Shown piece after piece: positions 46,663-56,990 of a stretch of DNA of 64,000 nt; positions within the stretch are counted from its first letter, which is position 1; every line of letters begins with the position of its first letter. The stretch is from NCBI GenBank assembly GCA_963920575.1, contig OY986966.1, positions 24,643,717-24,707,716 of the forward strand, read 5' to 3'. The position numbers were made by a program, and so were the translations under genes. The DNA comes from Narthecium ossifragum (taxonomy: Eukaryota; Streptophyta; Magnoliopsida; Dioscoreales; Nartheciaceae). The notes under the pieces were generated by a model. That model was not told the origin of the DNA. It made no database searches and worked only from the letters and a program-made list of their open reading frames with translations.

Positions 46663-48126
46663 TCAGCCACACTGGTCGAGGAAGATGGAGATGTATCGGC
46701 TACCTTGGTCGATGAAATGGAAAATTCACCGTAAGTGAACTTAGTGCTCGACGATGGAGATGAATACGTCGAGGTTGAAGAAAAAATCGACGTTACTGAA
46801 GAAGCTTGGAGGAGGAATATATCTACAGAACAGTTGTTAAGACAGTTGTATGAAGAAGGAAATCCAGCAGTTGGACCAGGTGGCCAGCCAAGTGGCCGAT
46901 ATGACTACCTGCGAGTGTATGGGGACGTGAAGGTGAAGCGTCTCGTTAAGAAGACAGAGGTTGTCGCTCAGATCGTTCCATCTACATCGACCACGATTGT
47001 TCCAACAGGCTGGGGTGATGAAGAACAAGAACCCATGGTCGAGGATGTTGAATGGGTGGAAATAGAAGTACCCATCAAAGTCAATGAGGAAGCAGCAAGG
47101 AGAAATATTTCTCAAAAGAAGCTGCTAATGGATCTCTACAAGGCAGGTAATCCAGCTATCAGTACTCAGGGCCAACCAAGTGGAAAGTATGATTACTTGG
47201 TTTGTTATGGCGATCCCGTTGTGAAAAAATGGGTTCCCAAGTCCGATGTTGCCAAATACGCTCCGCCGGCAGAGGAAGTACCAATCGTCCCAACTGGTTG
47301 GGACATGGAAGAAACAGTGACACAGCAGGAACAACACCAAAAGGATCAACAGTGGCCATCATGGGATGGTCAAAAGAACCCAGAGGTCGTCCAGGTTGCA
47401 GCTAAAGCAAAGGGGAAAGCAGTTACCCATCAACCTCAGTCATCGGCTAGTTCGTGCAAAGAAGGTCTTCAAGATCAAGACAAGGCAGTGTTTGAGCGGC
47501 CCCCAGAGGCAATGACTCGCCATTTACGGCCTTTACACATCAAGGCCGATATTAATGGAATCCCAATAAGCAGAGTTCTGATCGATACCGGCGCTGCAGT
47601 AAATGTCATACCAGCTAAGATGATGAAGAAGCTGCGCAAGACTGACAATGATCTTATCCCCACGGATATCACGCTCACGGGATTCAGTAGAGTTCCAGCC
47701 CCAGCAAAAGGAATTCTCCCCTTGGACATAAAAGTTGGAAGTGTCACAAGAACGACAGCGTTCTTTGTCATGGACTCATCGACCAGTTATAACATTCTAC
47801 TTGGACGAGATTGGAACCATGCTAGTCAATGCGTTCCCTCTTCTCTTCATCAATGTCTTTTCCTATGGAATGACAAGGGAAACGTAGAGTCGGTTATGGT
47901 CGATAATATGCCGTACAGCATGGACACCCATGCCTTGGAGGCATCCTTCTACGATTACAATTATGGTCCTTTGCAGTTCCTTCAAATCGACGACAGTCTA
48001 AAGGTCGTCTCTGAAAATGGAGTCATGCTAAGGGAGCGCGTGGCGGAGTTATTCGATCCAGCAAGACCAACGTCAGTGGTCTTTGTGCCTAAAGCTGGCC
48101 GATCATCGGCCACAAGGCTGCAATGA
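46663..48126 (+). pseudogene. Protease region of gag-pol
   Basis: It is in frame with gag, after TAG (46660) and TAA (46732-46734). Two copies of an acidic module occur at 46750-46930 and 47050-47210 (QLLRQLYEEGNPA / KLLMDLYKAGNPA with QPSG(R/K)YDYL). The retropepsin follows: SRVLIDTGAAVNVIP with the active-site DTG at about 47585, then YNILLGRDWNHA. The frame ends TGA at 48124-48126, overlapping the ATGATG where the RT frame opens one base back. Confidence 0.78.
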
Positions 48127-49805
48127 TGGGTTCACAATCCGAGAAGAATCAGGCCGCTGTAACGGCCTTAAAAGCCAAACTAATGGCTTATCAAGTGGAA
48201 GCGTTCGCTGCACAAGAAGAGAACGACCTAGGTTGTCTAAAAGAGATCCCCAAAGAAGACGAGGAAGAAGTCCCCTACGGCAAACATGGAAACATGCAAG
48301 CTCAAGACCCTTTGGAAGAAATCAACCTTGGTGATGGCGAGGAGCATCGTCCAACCTTCATCAGCAAACTTATCGACCAAAAGGTAAGGAACAAACTCAT
48401 TGCTATTTTGCGTTCATATAAATATTGCTTTGCATGGGATTATAAAGAGATGCCTGGTTTAGATAGGAATATTGTAGAGCATGAGCTTCCTACTCGACCA
48501 AATTTCAAACCATATAAGCAGGCGCCTAGACGCTTCGCTCCAAACATAATCCCAGAAGTAAAGAAAGAAATTGAACGATTATTAAATGCTAACTTTATTA
48601 GAACAGCCAGGTTTGTAGAGTGGCTTTCTAATATAGTACCAGTTAAGAAGAAAAATGGCAAACTAAGAGTTTGTATAGACTTTAGAAATTTAAACTTGGC
48701 TACTCCCAAGGATGAGTATCCTATGCTATCGGTCGATAATTTAGTTGATTCCACCGCTGGGCACGAGATATACTCATTTATGGATGGGTATTCTGGATAT
48801 AACCAAATTTATATCGCCGATAATGATGTTCATAAAACGGCATTTAGATGTCCAAGATCACTTGGAAGTTATGAATGGGTTGTTATGCCCTTTGGTCTAA
48901 AAAACGCTGGTGCAACTTATCAGCGAGCGATGAATTTGATTTTTCATGATATGATTGTCCACTTTGTTGAAGTTTATGTTGATGGCATAGTAGTGAAGTC
49001 ACCGATTATGGCCGATCAATTTTCACAATTGATCAAAACTTTTGAGCGAATGAGAGAATATAATTTAAAGTTAAATCCCTTGAAATGTGCCTTCGGAGTA
49101 CAGGCAGGGAATTTTCTTGGTTTTCTCGTCCATCAGCGAGGAATTGAACTTGACCAAAACAAAGCAAAGTCTATAATTGAGGCCAGTCCTCCAAAGACTA
49201 AGAAAGAACTGCAAAAGTTTCTTGGTCAAGTGAATTTTTTAAGAAGGTTTATTGCTAACTGTGCAGGTAAAACTCAAGAGTTTTCATAGCTCTTAAGATT
49301 AAAGAGTGAAGACGATTTCGTCTGGGAAGAGCGACATCAACAAGCCTTTGAACGCTTGAAGCAATGTTTATCAACGCCACCAGTTATGGCGCCGCCAAGG
49401 TTGGAACAACCCATGAAGCTCTACATCGCTGCAGCAGACCGATCAATAGGCGGTCTCTTAGCGCAAGATGGCAAAGATGGATTTGAGAGAGCAGTGTATT
49501 ATCTAAGTAGACAGTTGTTACCTTATGAACAGAAGTACTCGGCCATAGAAAAGTTGTGCTTGGCCTTATATTTTATGTGTACCAAGCTTAGAGCTTATTT
49601 AAAACATGTAACAGTCTACTTGATATCTAAGTTCAATGTATTAAAGTTCTTGTTTTCTCGACCAATTTTGCACCAGCGTATTGGTTATTGGGTTTTAACT
49701 TTGGCTGAGTTTGATATTCAATTTGTATCTCAAAAGGCTGTTAAAGGCCAAGCATTGGCCGATTTTTTAGCTGACTATCCTTGTGTAGATATACCAAAGG
49801 AGTAA
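48123..49805 (+). pseudogene. Reverse transcriptase and first RNase H
   Basis: RT motifs are clear: NIVPVKKKNGKLRVCIDFRN, MDGYSGYNQIYIA, FRCPRSLGSYEWVVMPFGLK and then VEVYVDGIVVKS. The catalytic box, normally YVDD, is YVDG because the codon at about 48993-48995 is GGC rather than GAC. A TAG at 49287-49289 precedes the connection and RNase H part (KLYIAAADRSIGGLLAQDG, YYLSRQLLPYEQKYSAIEKL). A TAA closes at 49803-49805. The usual Asp in the RNase H start (D of AADRS) is kept. The product copies element RNA into cDNA. Confidence 0.88.
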
Positions 49806-49844
49806 GAGCGAGAGATTAATAACGTAGCGCTCACCCCCTGGACG

Positions 49845-51581
49845 ATGTACTTTGATGGTTCTAAAACTATCAGTGGGGCTGGCCTTGGGATCACGATCCT
49901 ATCGCCCATTGGACGCAAATATAAATTTGCGTATACTCTATCGCAATTATGTACTAACAATCAGGCTGAATATGAAGCTCTAATCATCGGCCTAGAAATT
50001 TTGTTAGACTTAGGAGTGTCCAATGTACAAATCAAAGGTGATTCACAATTAGTGATAAATCATATACTTGGACATTATAAATGCCAAAGCGATATTTTAA
50101 TTCCATTTCATCAAATCGCTCTAATGTTGTTAAATCGTTTTAACGATTTTGAACTATTATTCGTTCCAAGATTACAGAACGATGAAGCTAATACCCTCGC
50201 CCAAATAGCATCAGGCTACAAAGTGTTAAAACACTTGGGGGGCACGAACGATTTCCGTTCTGGCATAATTCAATCTGCACTAGAGCGATTTCATCGGCCA
50301 AACGAGGTAAATCACATCGATAGCCAACCGGATTGGCGGACCCCAATCGTCGATTTTTTGAAGGACCCATCGCTTAAGGTCGATAGAAAAATCCGTCTTA
50401 AAGCGATACATTATTTCCTACAAAACGACGTTTTATATAAACGTCGACCAGATGGCGTCTTATTGCGCTGTTTGCACCCTGATGAGGCTAAATTGACGAT
50501 GGCCGAGATACATAATGGCGTTTGTGGAGCACATCAGTCTGGCATCAAAATGCGCTGGCTAATAATGCGCAGTGGCTTTTATTGGCCACGCATGGGGGAG
50601 GAGTGTGCTATATATGCCAAAGGATGTGAAGCATGCCAAAGACATGGTCCATTACAACGAGCTCCAGCAAGTGAATTATCGATCATTGTCAAACCTTGGC
50701 CATTCAGATGTTGGGCGATAGACATTATAGGGAAAATTTAACCTCCATCATCCATGTTGCACAAGTTTGTAATTGTGGCGACAGATTACTTTACTAAATG
50801 GGTGGAAGCGATTCCATTAAAAAATATTTCTGATGATCAAGTGATAAATTTCATTTGGAAAAACATCATATGTAGATTTGGCATTCCACAAACAATTGTG
50901 TCCGATCAAGGGACAATGTTTGTAAGTTCTAGGGTAAAGAATTTTTTGGCGGAGTATAAAATTAATATGGCCAATTCTACACCCTACTATGCCCAGTCTA
51001 ATGGACAAGCTGAAGCGTCCAATAAAACCATCAAGTCAATCATAAGAAAGATGATGGACGATAACCCAAGGCAATGGCATGAAGGTTTACTAAGAGCGTT
51101 ATGGGCACATAGAACTACACCTAAGTCTAGTACTAAGGTTACGCATTACCAATTGGTCTATGGTCAAGAAGCGGTGCTACCGGCTGAGATAAATGTTCTA
51201 TCGCCCAGAGTTATGGAACAAGATCGCTCAACTAGTGAAGAATATGAAGACACATTAATGTATAATCTTTTAAAGCTAGATGAGCAACGAGCTATTGCCT
51301 TAGAAAATATAGAGGCACAAAAATTAAAAGTGGCCGCTATCTACAATAAAAGGGTGGTATCAAAAGAGTTTCAAGAAGGAGATCTAGTTTGGAAAACGAT
51401 CCTACCTATAGATCGTAATGATCCCAAATATGGAAAGTGGTCGCCCAACTGGGAAGGACCATACTTGGTCGATCAAGTATTTCCAAATGGATCATATGAA
51501 CTGAGGAATATTGACGGTGGTTTGCATCGATCAATGATAAATGGTCGATACATTAAGAAATACTACCCATCAATGGAATAA
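49845..51581 (+). pseudogene. Second RNase H (Tat type) and integrase
   Basis: The second RNase H has MYFDGSKTISGAGLG, NQAEYEALIIGLEILL, KGDSQLVINH and NDEANTLAQIASG, so its D-E-D-D set is present. Integrase follows: an HHCC zinc module (H...GAHQSGIKM...CEACQRHG), then a DDE core with AIDIIGK, TIVSDQGTMF and GQAEASNKTI. A TAA at 50739-50741, just after the first Asp, breaks it. A C-terminal GPYLV...GSYELRNIDG segment closes at 51581. The last 19 bp overlap the antisense gene. The extra RNase H is diagnostic of the Tat lineage. Confidence 0.85.
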
Positions 51582-54500
51582 AAGGCATAGAAGAAAAACG
51601 TCCTTAGAATATGGACGATAGCAATTAACAAAATACGTCCTTGAGATTTGGACGAGAACAATTGACAAATATTGTTCATTACAAAATTGTCGGCCAAAAG
51701 CTTTACATTACAAGACTTTATCGCCCATGACAGACCAAAAAAAAAAAAAAAAAAGAGAGCAATTTTTTCACGGACTGCCCTAAAGCGTTGCTTGTTCTTC
51801 ACAAGCTCACCCTTCAACTCGATTTGGCGATCTTTTGAGGAATTCGCCTCCAAAGCGATGTACTCTTGCATCATTTGGTTGCCCTCCTCAGCCAGTTGAG
51901 TAGTCTCGCGAAGGGGATAGTTCTTTTGAGTGGTGCACTGGGCGATTTTTTCCTCTAACTCTTTCATCTGGTTTTGGTAACCAAGGATCTCTGATTCTTT
52001 TTCGCCAATATCGTCAGTGTTTTTCTGAAGCTGCTTAACACGATTACTGATGATGTCTTTGATATGGGTACGCCGCTCCTGACGTTCCCCAATAAGAATG
52101 ATGTCGTTCATCAAGTTGTTTCTCTCAGCAGTCAGACTTTCAATCTTGATCTTAATATTGTGAATATCGTCCATGTCACTGGATGAAAACCCTAAGACTG
52201 TAGGATCCACAGAGAGAAAGGGTGTTATGGCTTTGTCCAGTGCTTCACTATCTAATCTGGTGAAGTCCTCTTTAGGAAACTTGTCCAAAACTACAAGACA
52301 TTGAGATAACGCTCGTCTGAATTCTTCATGTTGACTCCCTTGTGCAACTTCAGGGTCAACAACCGTTTTCTTGGCAGTCACTATAGCATGCCAAGAATCC
52401 GAGAAGGTCTGGACAATATTCTTTAATTGGGCGAGATCACCCTGAAAAGAACAAGCATTTAATAAGAGTTAACACTAAATGGTCGAGAGAATTAAATTGA
52501 ACGATAAAATACCTGTGAAGAGGTAGAACTGGATGGATGAATAGTCACCCTTGTTTGAACATCAGTAGTTGATGTTGGAACATGAGAAGTTGGCGATATA
52601 ATATCGGCCATTACTGGTTCAGGGACACCGCGACGAGGTTTTGGAGATGCAAGTAGTGCCTCTGTTGATGAGACAACTGGAGAAGCAACGATGCCCGGCT
52701 TAACAGTTTTGGCCGAGAGATCTTCAACTTGAGTTGGAGCAGCTGGGATATTAGGAGAAGCTGATACAGAAGATAAACTCGCATTACCAAGGTCTCGTAA
52801 AAAACTATACGGACCATGAACGAGTTTTCTACCAGTTAATGACAAACCTGGTTTAGATGGAGTCGTATTCAAGACGTCAAAGATATTGTTATCGTCTTCA
52901 TCCTCATCTTCTCGACCAGAATTTTGGCCGACAGACTTTTGCTTCCTCGATTCCTAAAAGATTTAAACATTAGAGAATGGTCGATAAATCGATCATCAAT
53001 AAAATAAAAGTTATCTATACTTTTATATTCTTTTGGGCGAGTCGTTTGAATCTACCACCAGAACGTACTTGCGCCTTGGTTTTTGAGGAAGATTTGGCCG
53101 AGGAAGTTGGAGGCACACTCTCATCAGCATGATCAGGAGAAGTTGGAGGATGTTCCTCGATCATTTGTGATGGAGACGTATCAACCACAACCTCAGGAAC
53201 TTTGGTTGTAGGTCGAGAAGGAGACAAAGAATATAAAGAGCTCGGAGTACTAGAGCCCACTTCTACATCAGCCCTGAAGACGCAAAAGTTTAAGTATCAA
53301 GAGGAAAAGGCAAACATAACAAGAAAGAAAATGTTATGATACTCACGTGACATGAGTAGATTGACTGCTTCGATGACTGCTGCTGGGAGAATCAACCTTT
53401 TCCTCTGCAATTGGCCGAGAAGATGATTGATCTTTTTGAGAGGAAGATGGTTGAGGTTGGACGATAGTTTTTCCTTTACTACGTCTCTTTGTAAGCGGTT
53501 CATCATCCTCATCGTCAGAATCTACCGATCGAGGAGATGATTTATTTTTTGGAGAAGAAGATGGTTGAGGTTGGACAACGGTTTTTCCTTTACCGCGCTT
53601 CTTTTTGGGCGGTGCATCGCCCTCATCGTCTGAACCTATCGATCATATTGTATTAGATGAAAAAAGGATATAAAAAATTCAAGGAGAACGATGAAGATAT
53701 ACCTTTTGTCTTTCGTTTGCTTGGTCGATGACTAGCAGCCACTTGCTTTTGTCTTTTCTTCTCCTTTGGAGGAATGAACTTTTCAAAAACTAGGTCCTTG
53801 TCAGCAAAGAAAAGACGTTCATCAACCATTTCTTTCCAGCTATCAGTGATACTAGCTTCAATCTCGCTAGTAGGCTCAAAAGGTCTAAGCCTAAACCTCT
53901 TGATGAGGAGCAATTCTCTCTTATCCACATAAATTACTCGCTCCATCTCTGAGAAGACACATCGCCCTCTAGCGACGATATTAAAGCTGAAGAATGATGG
54001 CACTGGCCAAGACTGTTTAAGGCCAAATTGGCGAGCATCAAAATTGGGAGCGTAAACTTCTACTCCACATTTATTGTTTGCCTTACCCCAAGCCGTATCA
54101 AAATGAAGGTCACGGGCGATGAGAAAACGAGCCCAAGCTAATATTTTATCATCAGACTCTAAGTCTGAAGAAAGGTCAAGCAAAGGCTTAATGGACGATG
54201 GGTGAGACTCAGGATTGAATGGGCGATAAGAAGAAAAATTGGACAGAGTATAGAAATAATTGAAGGCCTGTCGAAAGGACTTGGGAATAGAAGATGAAGA
54301 AAGATACAAATGGCCTTGAAATCTGGCCGATGATGATGAAGGTGGCATATGAAGATCAGGGAAGTAAGCTCTAAGCCATAGTTGGACGAGCCACAAAGGA
54401 CCAAATCCCGTCAAGCTACCCCCTTCTCTCAACTGCTCAAGGACGAGATACATTCCTCGATAAATGGCCGACAAAATAAAAGGAGCAAGAGAAAAAACTT

Positions 54501-55287
54501 GTTTGCCCGAGGAAAGATCCCGAGCGAGTGGGATATACCCCTTAACAGGTTTTTTGGCAGGAAGGCAAAGGACATATTTACAAAGCCAATAATAAATGAA
54601 CGCTAATCGTTCAAGAGAGTTTAGAGGGCCATCGCTCTCAGACAACTTGGCATAGTAACTAATGAAAAGACTATAGTTCTTATCGGCATCAAAAATGATT
54701 TCTTTCTTGGGTACGTCCATATAGGCCGATACAGAAGTACCAAGTGGAGTTAAACCGGTTAAGAGCGATATGTCCATTATAGTTATGGTGAGCGAATCAA
54801 AAGGGAAGACAAAATTGTTATATTCTGTCGACCAAAAAAGAAGCGACGAAATAAGCAAGTTAGAATCTTGAAGAGGAACCCTGGTGCTCAAGTCCAAGAA
54901 ATCCAAAATACCCGCCTCAGAAAAAATTGACTTAGTCTCAGAATGGCCAATCATCCTATTATACCATTTGACAAACTTGTCATCAACTAATGGCCAGGAG
55001 ATGATAGGGTTTTTTGAAGAAAGAGAAGAGAGATTTAGAGTTCCAGAAAAGTGCAAATCGCCAGAAATAGGAAAAGAATTCACAAGAACAGTCTCCTCGG
55101 AACCAAGGGAAGGAATACTTTCCGGAATGAAGTAAGGACCCAAAGTAAATAATTGAGAGTTAAGGTCACCTTCCCGGACCAGATAACCGCTCCTTATATC
55201 ATCCGACTACATGTTTTCATTGAAATCTCCCACGGCGGACGTCACTTCTTTCTGCACATCATTATCAGCTTTGATTTCACGAATCAT
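51563..55287 (-). CDS. Antisense plant-mobile-domain (PMD) protein, 5 exons, one nonsense codon
   Basis: Exons on the minus strand: 55287-53703, 53635-53347, 53273-53021, 52953-52513 and 52441-51563. All four introns are GT-AG and all phases fit, giving 1,149 codons. Exon 1 carries the plant mobile domain (FTLGPYFIPESIPSLGS, ILDFLDLSTRVPL, DISLLTGLTPLG, RLAFIYYWLCKYV, FGPLWLVQLWLRAYFP) and ends with a basic KRKTK. Exons 2-4 are Ser/Pro-rich with a duplicated KGKT(V/I)VQPQPSSS module and basic KKKRGKGK. Exon 5 has a long heptad-like coiled coil (about 51,850-52,180) and ends in a Phe run made by a T17 tract. PMD proteins MAIN and MAIL1 act in silencing and cell maintenance; transposon-borne relatives are known. 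One TAG (55209-55207, codon 27) interrupts it. It overlaps the integrase 3' end by 19 bp. It is nuclear by inference. Confidence 0.8.
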
Positions 55288-55309
55288 GATGACGAATGAG
55301 TGTAGACGC

Positions 55310-55495
55310 CGGAGTTAAGAAGAAAAGAACAAAGAACCGCCGCGGAGGTAGGTAAATAGCAGTAAAACCCTAGGAGACTTGAAGAAGAAGACAGGCGAAG
55401 AAAGTTAAGAAGAAAAGAACAAAGAACCGCCGCGGAGGTAGGTAAAGAGCAGTAAAACCCTAGGAGACTTGAAGAAGAAGACACGCGAAGAAAGC
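55310..55495 (-). repeat. Tandem 90-bp repeat in the antisense gene leader
   Basis: The unit with GTTAAGAAGAAAAGAACAAA, GAACCGCCGCGGAGGTAGG and AAAACCCTAGGAGACTTGAA occurs twice (about 55314-55403 and 55404-55493) with only a few changes. Each copy carries AAACCCTA, the plant telo-box. It lies just upstream of the ATG of the antisense gene. Confidence 0.8.
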
Positions 55496-55517
55496 TCTTT
55501 CCTGGCTAAAGGAAGGG

Positions 55518-55535
55518 ATTTAAATAAAGGGTTTT
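55518..55535 (-). promoter_or_regulatory. Possible TATA box of the antisense gene
   Basis: On the minus strand TTTATTTAAATCCC lies about 240 bp upstream of the antisense ATG and about 25-35 bp before the repeated leader. Its position between the 3' LTR and the gene would allow a promoter independent of the LTR. It is a weak match. Confidence 0.35.
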
Positions 55536-55718
55536 TTGTCGTTACTTGCGAGAAGGTTTAAATGTCGGATCCCAAAAGATTTGGATAGAGAAAAGAAACG
55601 GCGCAGCGGTTCATTTTCCTAAACATCCGCCATGATTAAATTTGAAAACCTAGGCGAAACGGTTAAATCCCGGATGATGCGGTCACCTCGTCATTAAAGT
55701 GTCTCCTCGATTACCGCA

Positions 55719-55730
55719 TGGAGGGCAAAA
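55719..55730 (+). promoter_or_regulatory. Polypurine tract before 3' LTR
   Basis: TGGAGGGCAAAA ends directly at the 3' LTR start TGTTAG, the place where plus-strand synthesis is primed. Confidence 0.65.
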
Positions 55731-56990
55731 TGTTAGCCAAAATAATGGCTAACTCATAAATGACGGACACGTAAGCAGAAAGCAATTACTAAATGTACGA
55801 TAACTACATAATCTTATCGACCAGATGAAACCTATCGACCAAATGAACGATAGAGTCTATCGACCAAATGGACGATAAAATATCGACCAAATGAAACGAT
55901 GGAATCTATCGACCAAAATGGACGATAGAATTTTAACCAAATGGACGATATCGTCCATATGGCACCATCATTTAAAGGACTATGGACGATCATCGCCCAA
56001 AAGTCACAATTGGACATGTTACTCAATTTTATCGTCCAAAAGCAATTAACACGTGTGCCAAATATGGTTAAAAAACACATGCAGGTATGACGTGGACAAG
56101 AAACGATAAGTAAGCCAGCGTAATCATGACGTATGCAATGAACGAGAATCGACCACGTGTACTCTCCAAACCAGACACAGAGGTGGGAGAAGCTGTTACG
56201 GAGCAATTCGCACACGATCTCCTCTTTCCATGCCATCAACCCTCAAGGCGGGAGCAGTTATTCAGTTCCTTAGTATAAATAGCTTCTCTTCTCCACTGTA
56301 AACCCCCCCGACAACCTGTAACCTGCTCTTAAGCATGGCTTTCGTTTCTTTTGTACCTGTAAGTTGATTAATAAAGCTTTCAGTTTGATTAATGGCGTCT
56401 TTTATTGCTTTCTTAGCATAATCTCAATGATGTAGTCGTTTTAATCGTCTTCTCCTTTTTTCTTTATGTTTTGTAGTTCTAGATTAATGGATTTCTTTCC
56501 GTTTCAGTTTTCTGTCCGTTTCTTTTCCATAGTTTAATTAAGTTAAATTAGTTTACTGTTTACTGTTTCTTTTCTTTATGATCATAGGAGTATTTTAAGA
56601 TTAATTTAGGTTTTATCAGTCTTCTTTTACGCTTTCTGTTATTTAAGCTTTCTTTACTGTTTTCCATTAGAATAAGTTACTGCTTTCTTAGATTAAGTTA
56701 ATTTAATAGGTTTAATTGCGTTTTCTAGATTCAATAATTTAAGTTGATCTTTATCCTTTATTTAATTCCGTAATCTTAGACAATTTAAAGCTTTTCTTAG
56801 GTTAATTTAAATTAATCTTGATAATTATATTATTTAATTAGGTCTAATCTAGATTTCCGTATTACTTGACATCTCTGGTTTGTTAATTCGAAAGAGCAGA
56901 ACTCAACTACAATCATCTGATACTTAAGTGTGAAATAGGATTTTGACTTTCACTATTTGACCGGTCAATAGTTAGATTTCCTCTCTAACA
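55731..56990 (+). repeat. 3' LTR
   Basis: 1,260 bp, identical in length to the 5' LTR with about 15 substitutions by eye. It contains the same palindrome (55942-55957) and TATAAATAG (56274-56282). Confidence 0.93.

Larger units (their letters stand above)
42332..56990 (+). mobile_element. Tat-lineage Ty3/gypsy retrotransposon with antisense gene
   Basis: The element is 14.66 kb with two 1,260-bp LTRs and a perfect 5-bp TSD ACATC (42327-42331, 56991-56995). The order is 5' LTR, PBS, gag, protease, RT, RNase H, second RNase H, integrase, an antisense plant-mobile-domain gene, a purine-rich tract and the 3' LTR. The second RNase H before integrase and the long 3' region mark the Tat lineage. 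I count about 15 substitutions between the LTRs (1.2 percent), so insertion is recent, yet gag-pol carries six nonsense codons. It was probably moved by proteins of a sister copy. It lies within duplicated block A. Confidence 0.93.

Noticed and set aside
55143..55143. Start of the antisense PMD frame at 55143
   Set aside because: That codon is TTG. The same frame runs up to an ATG at 55287, interrupted by a single TAG, and the added residues continue the conserved region.
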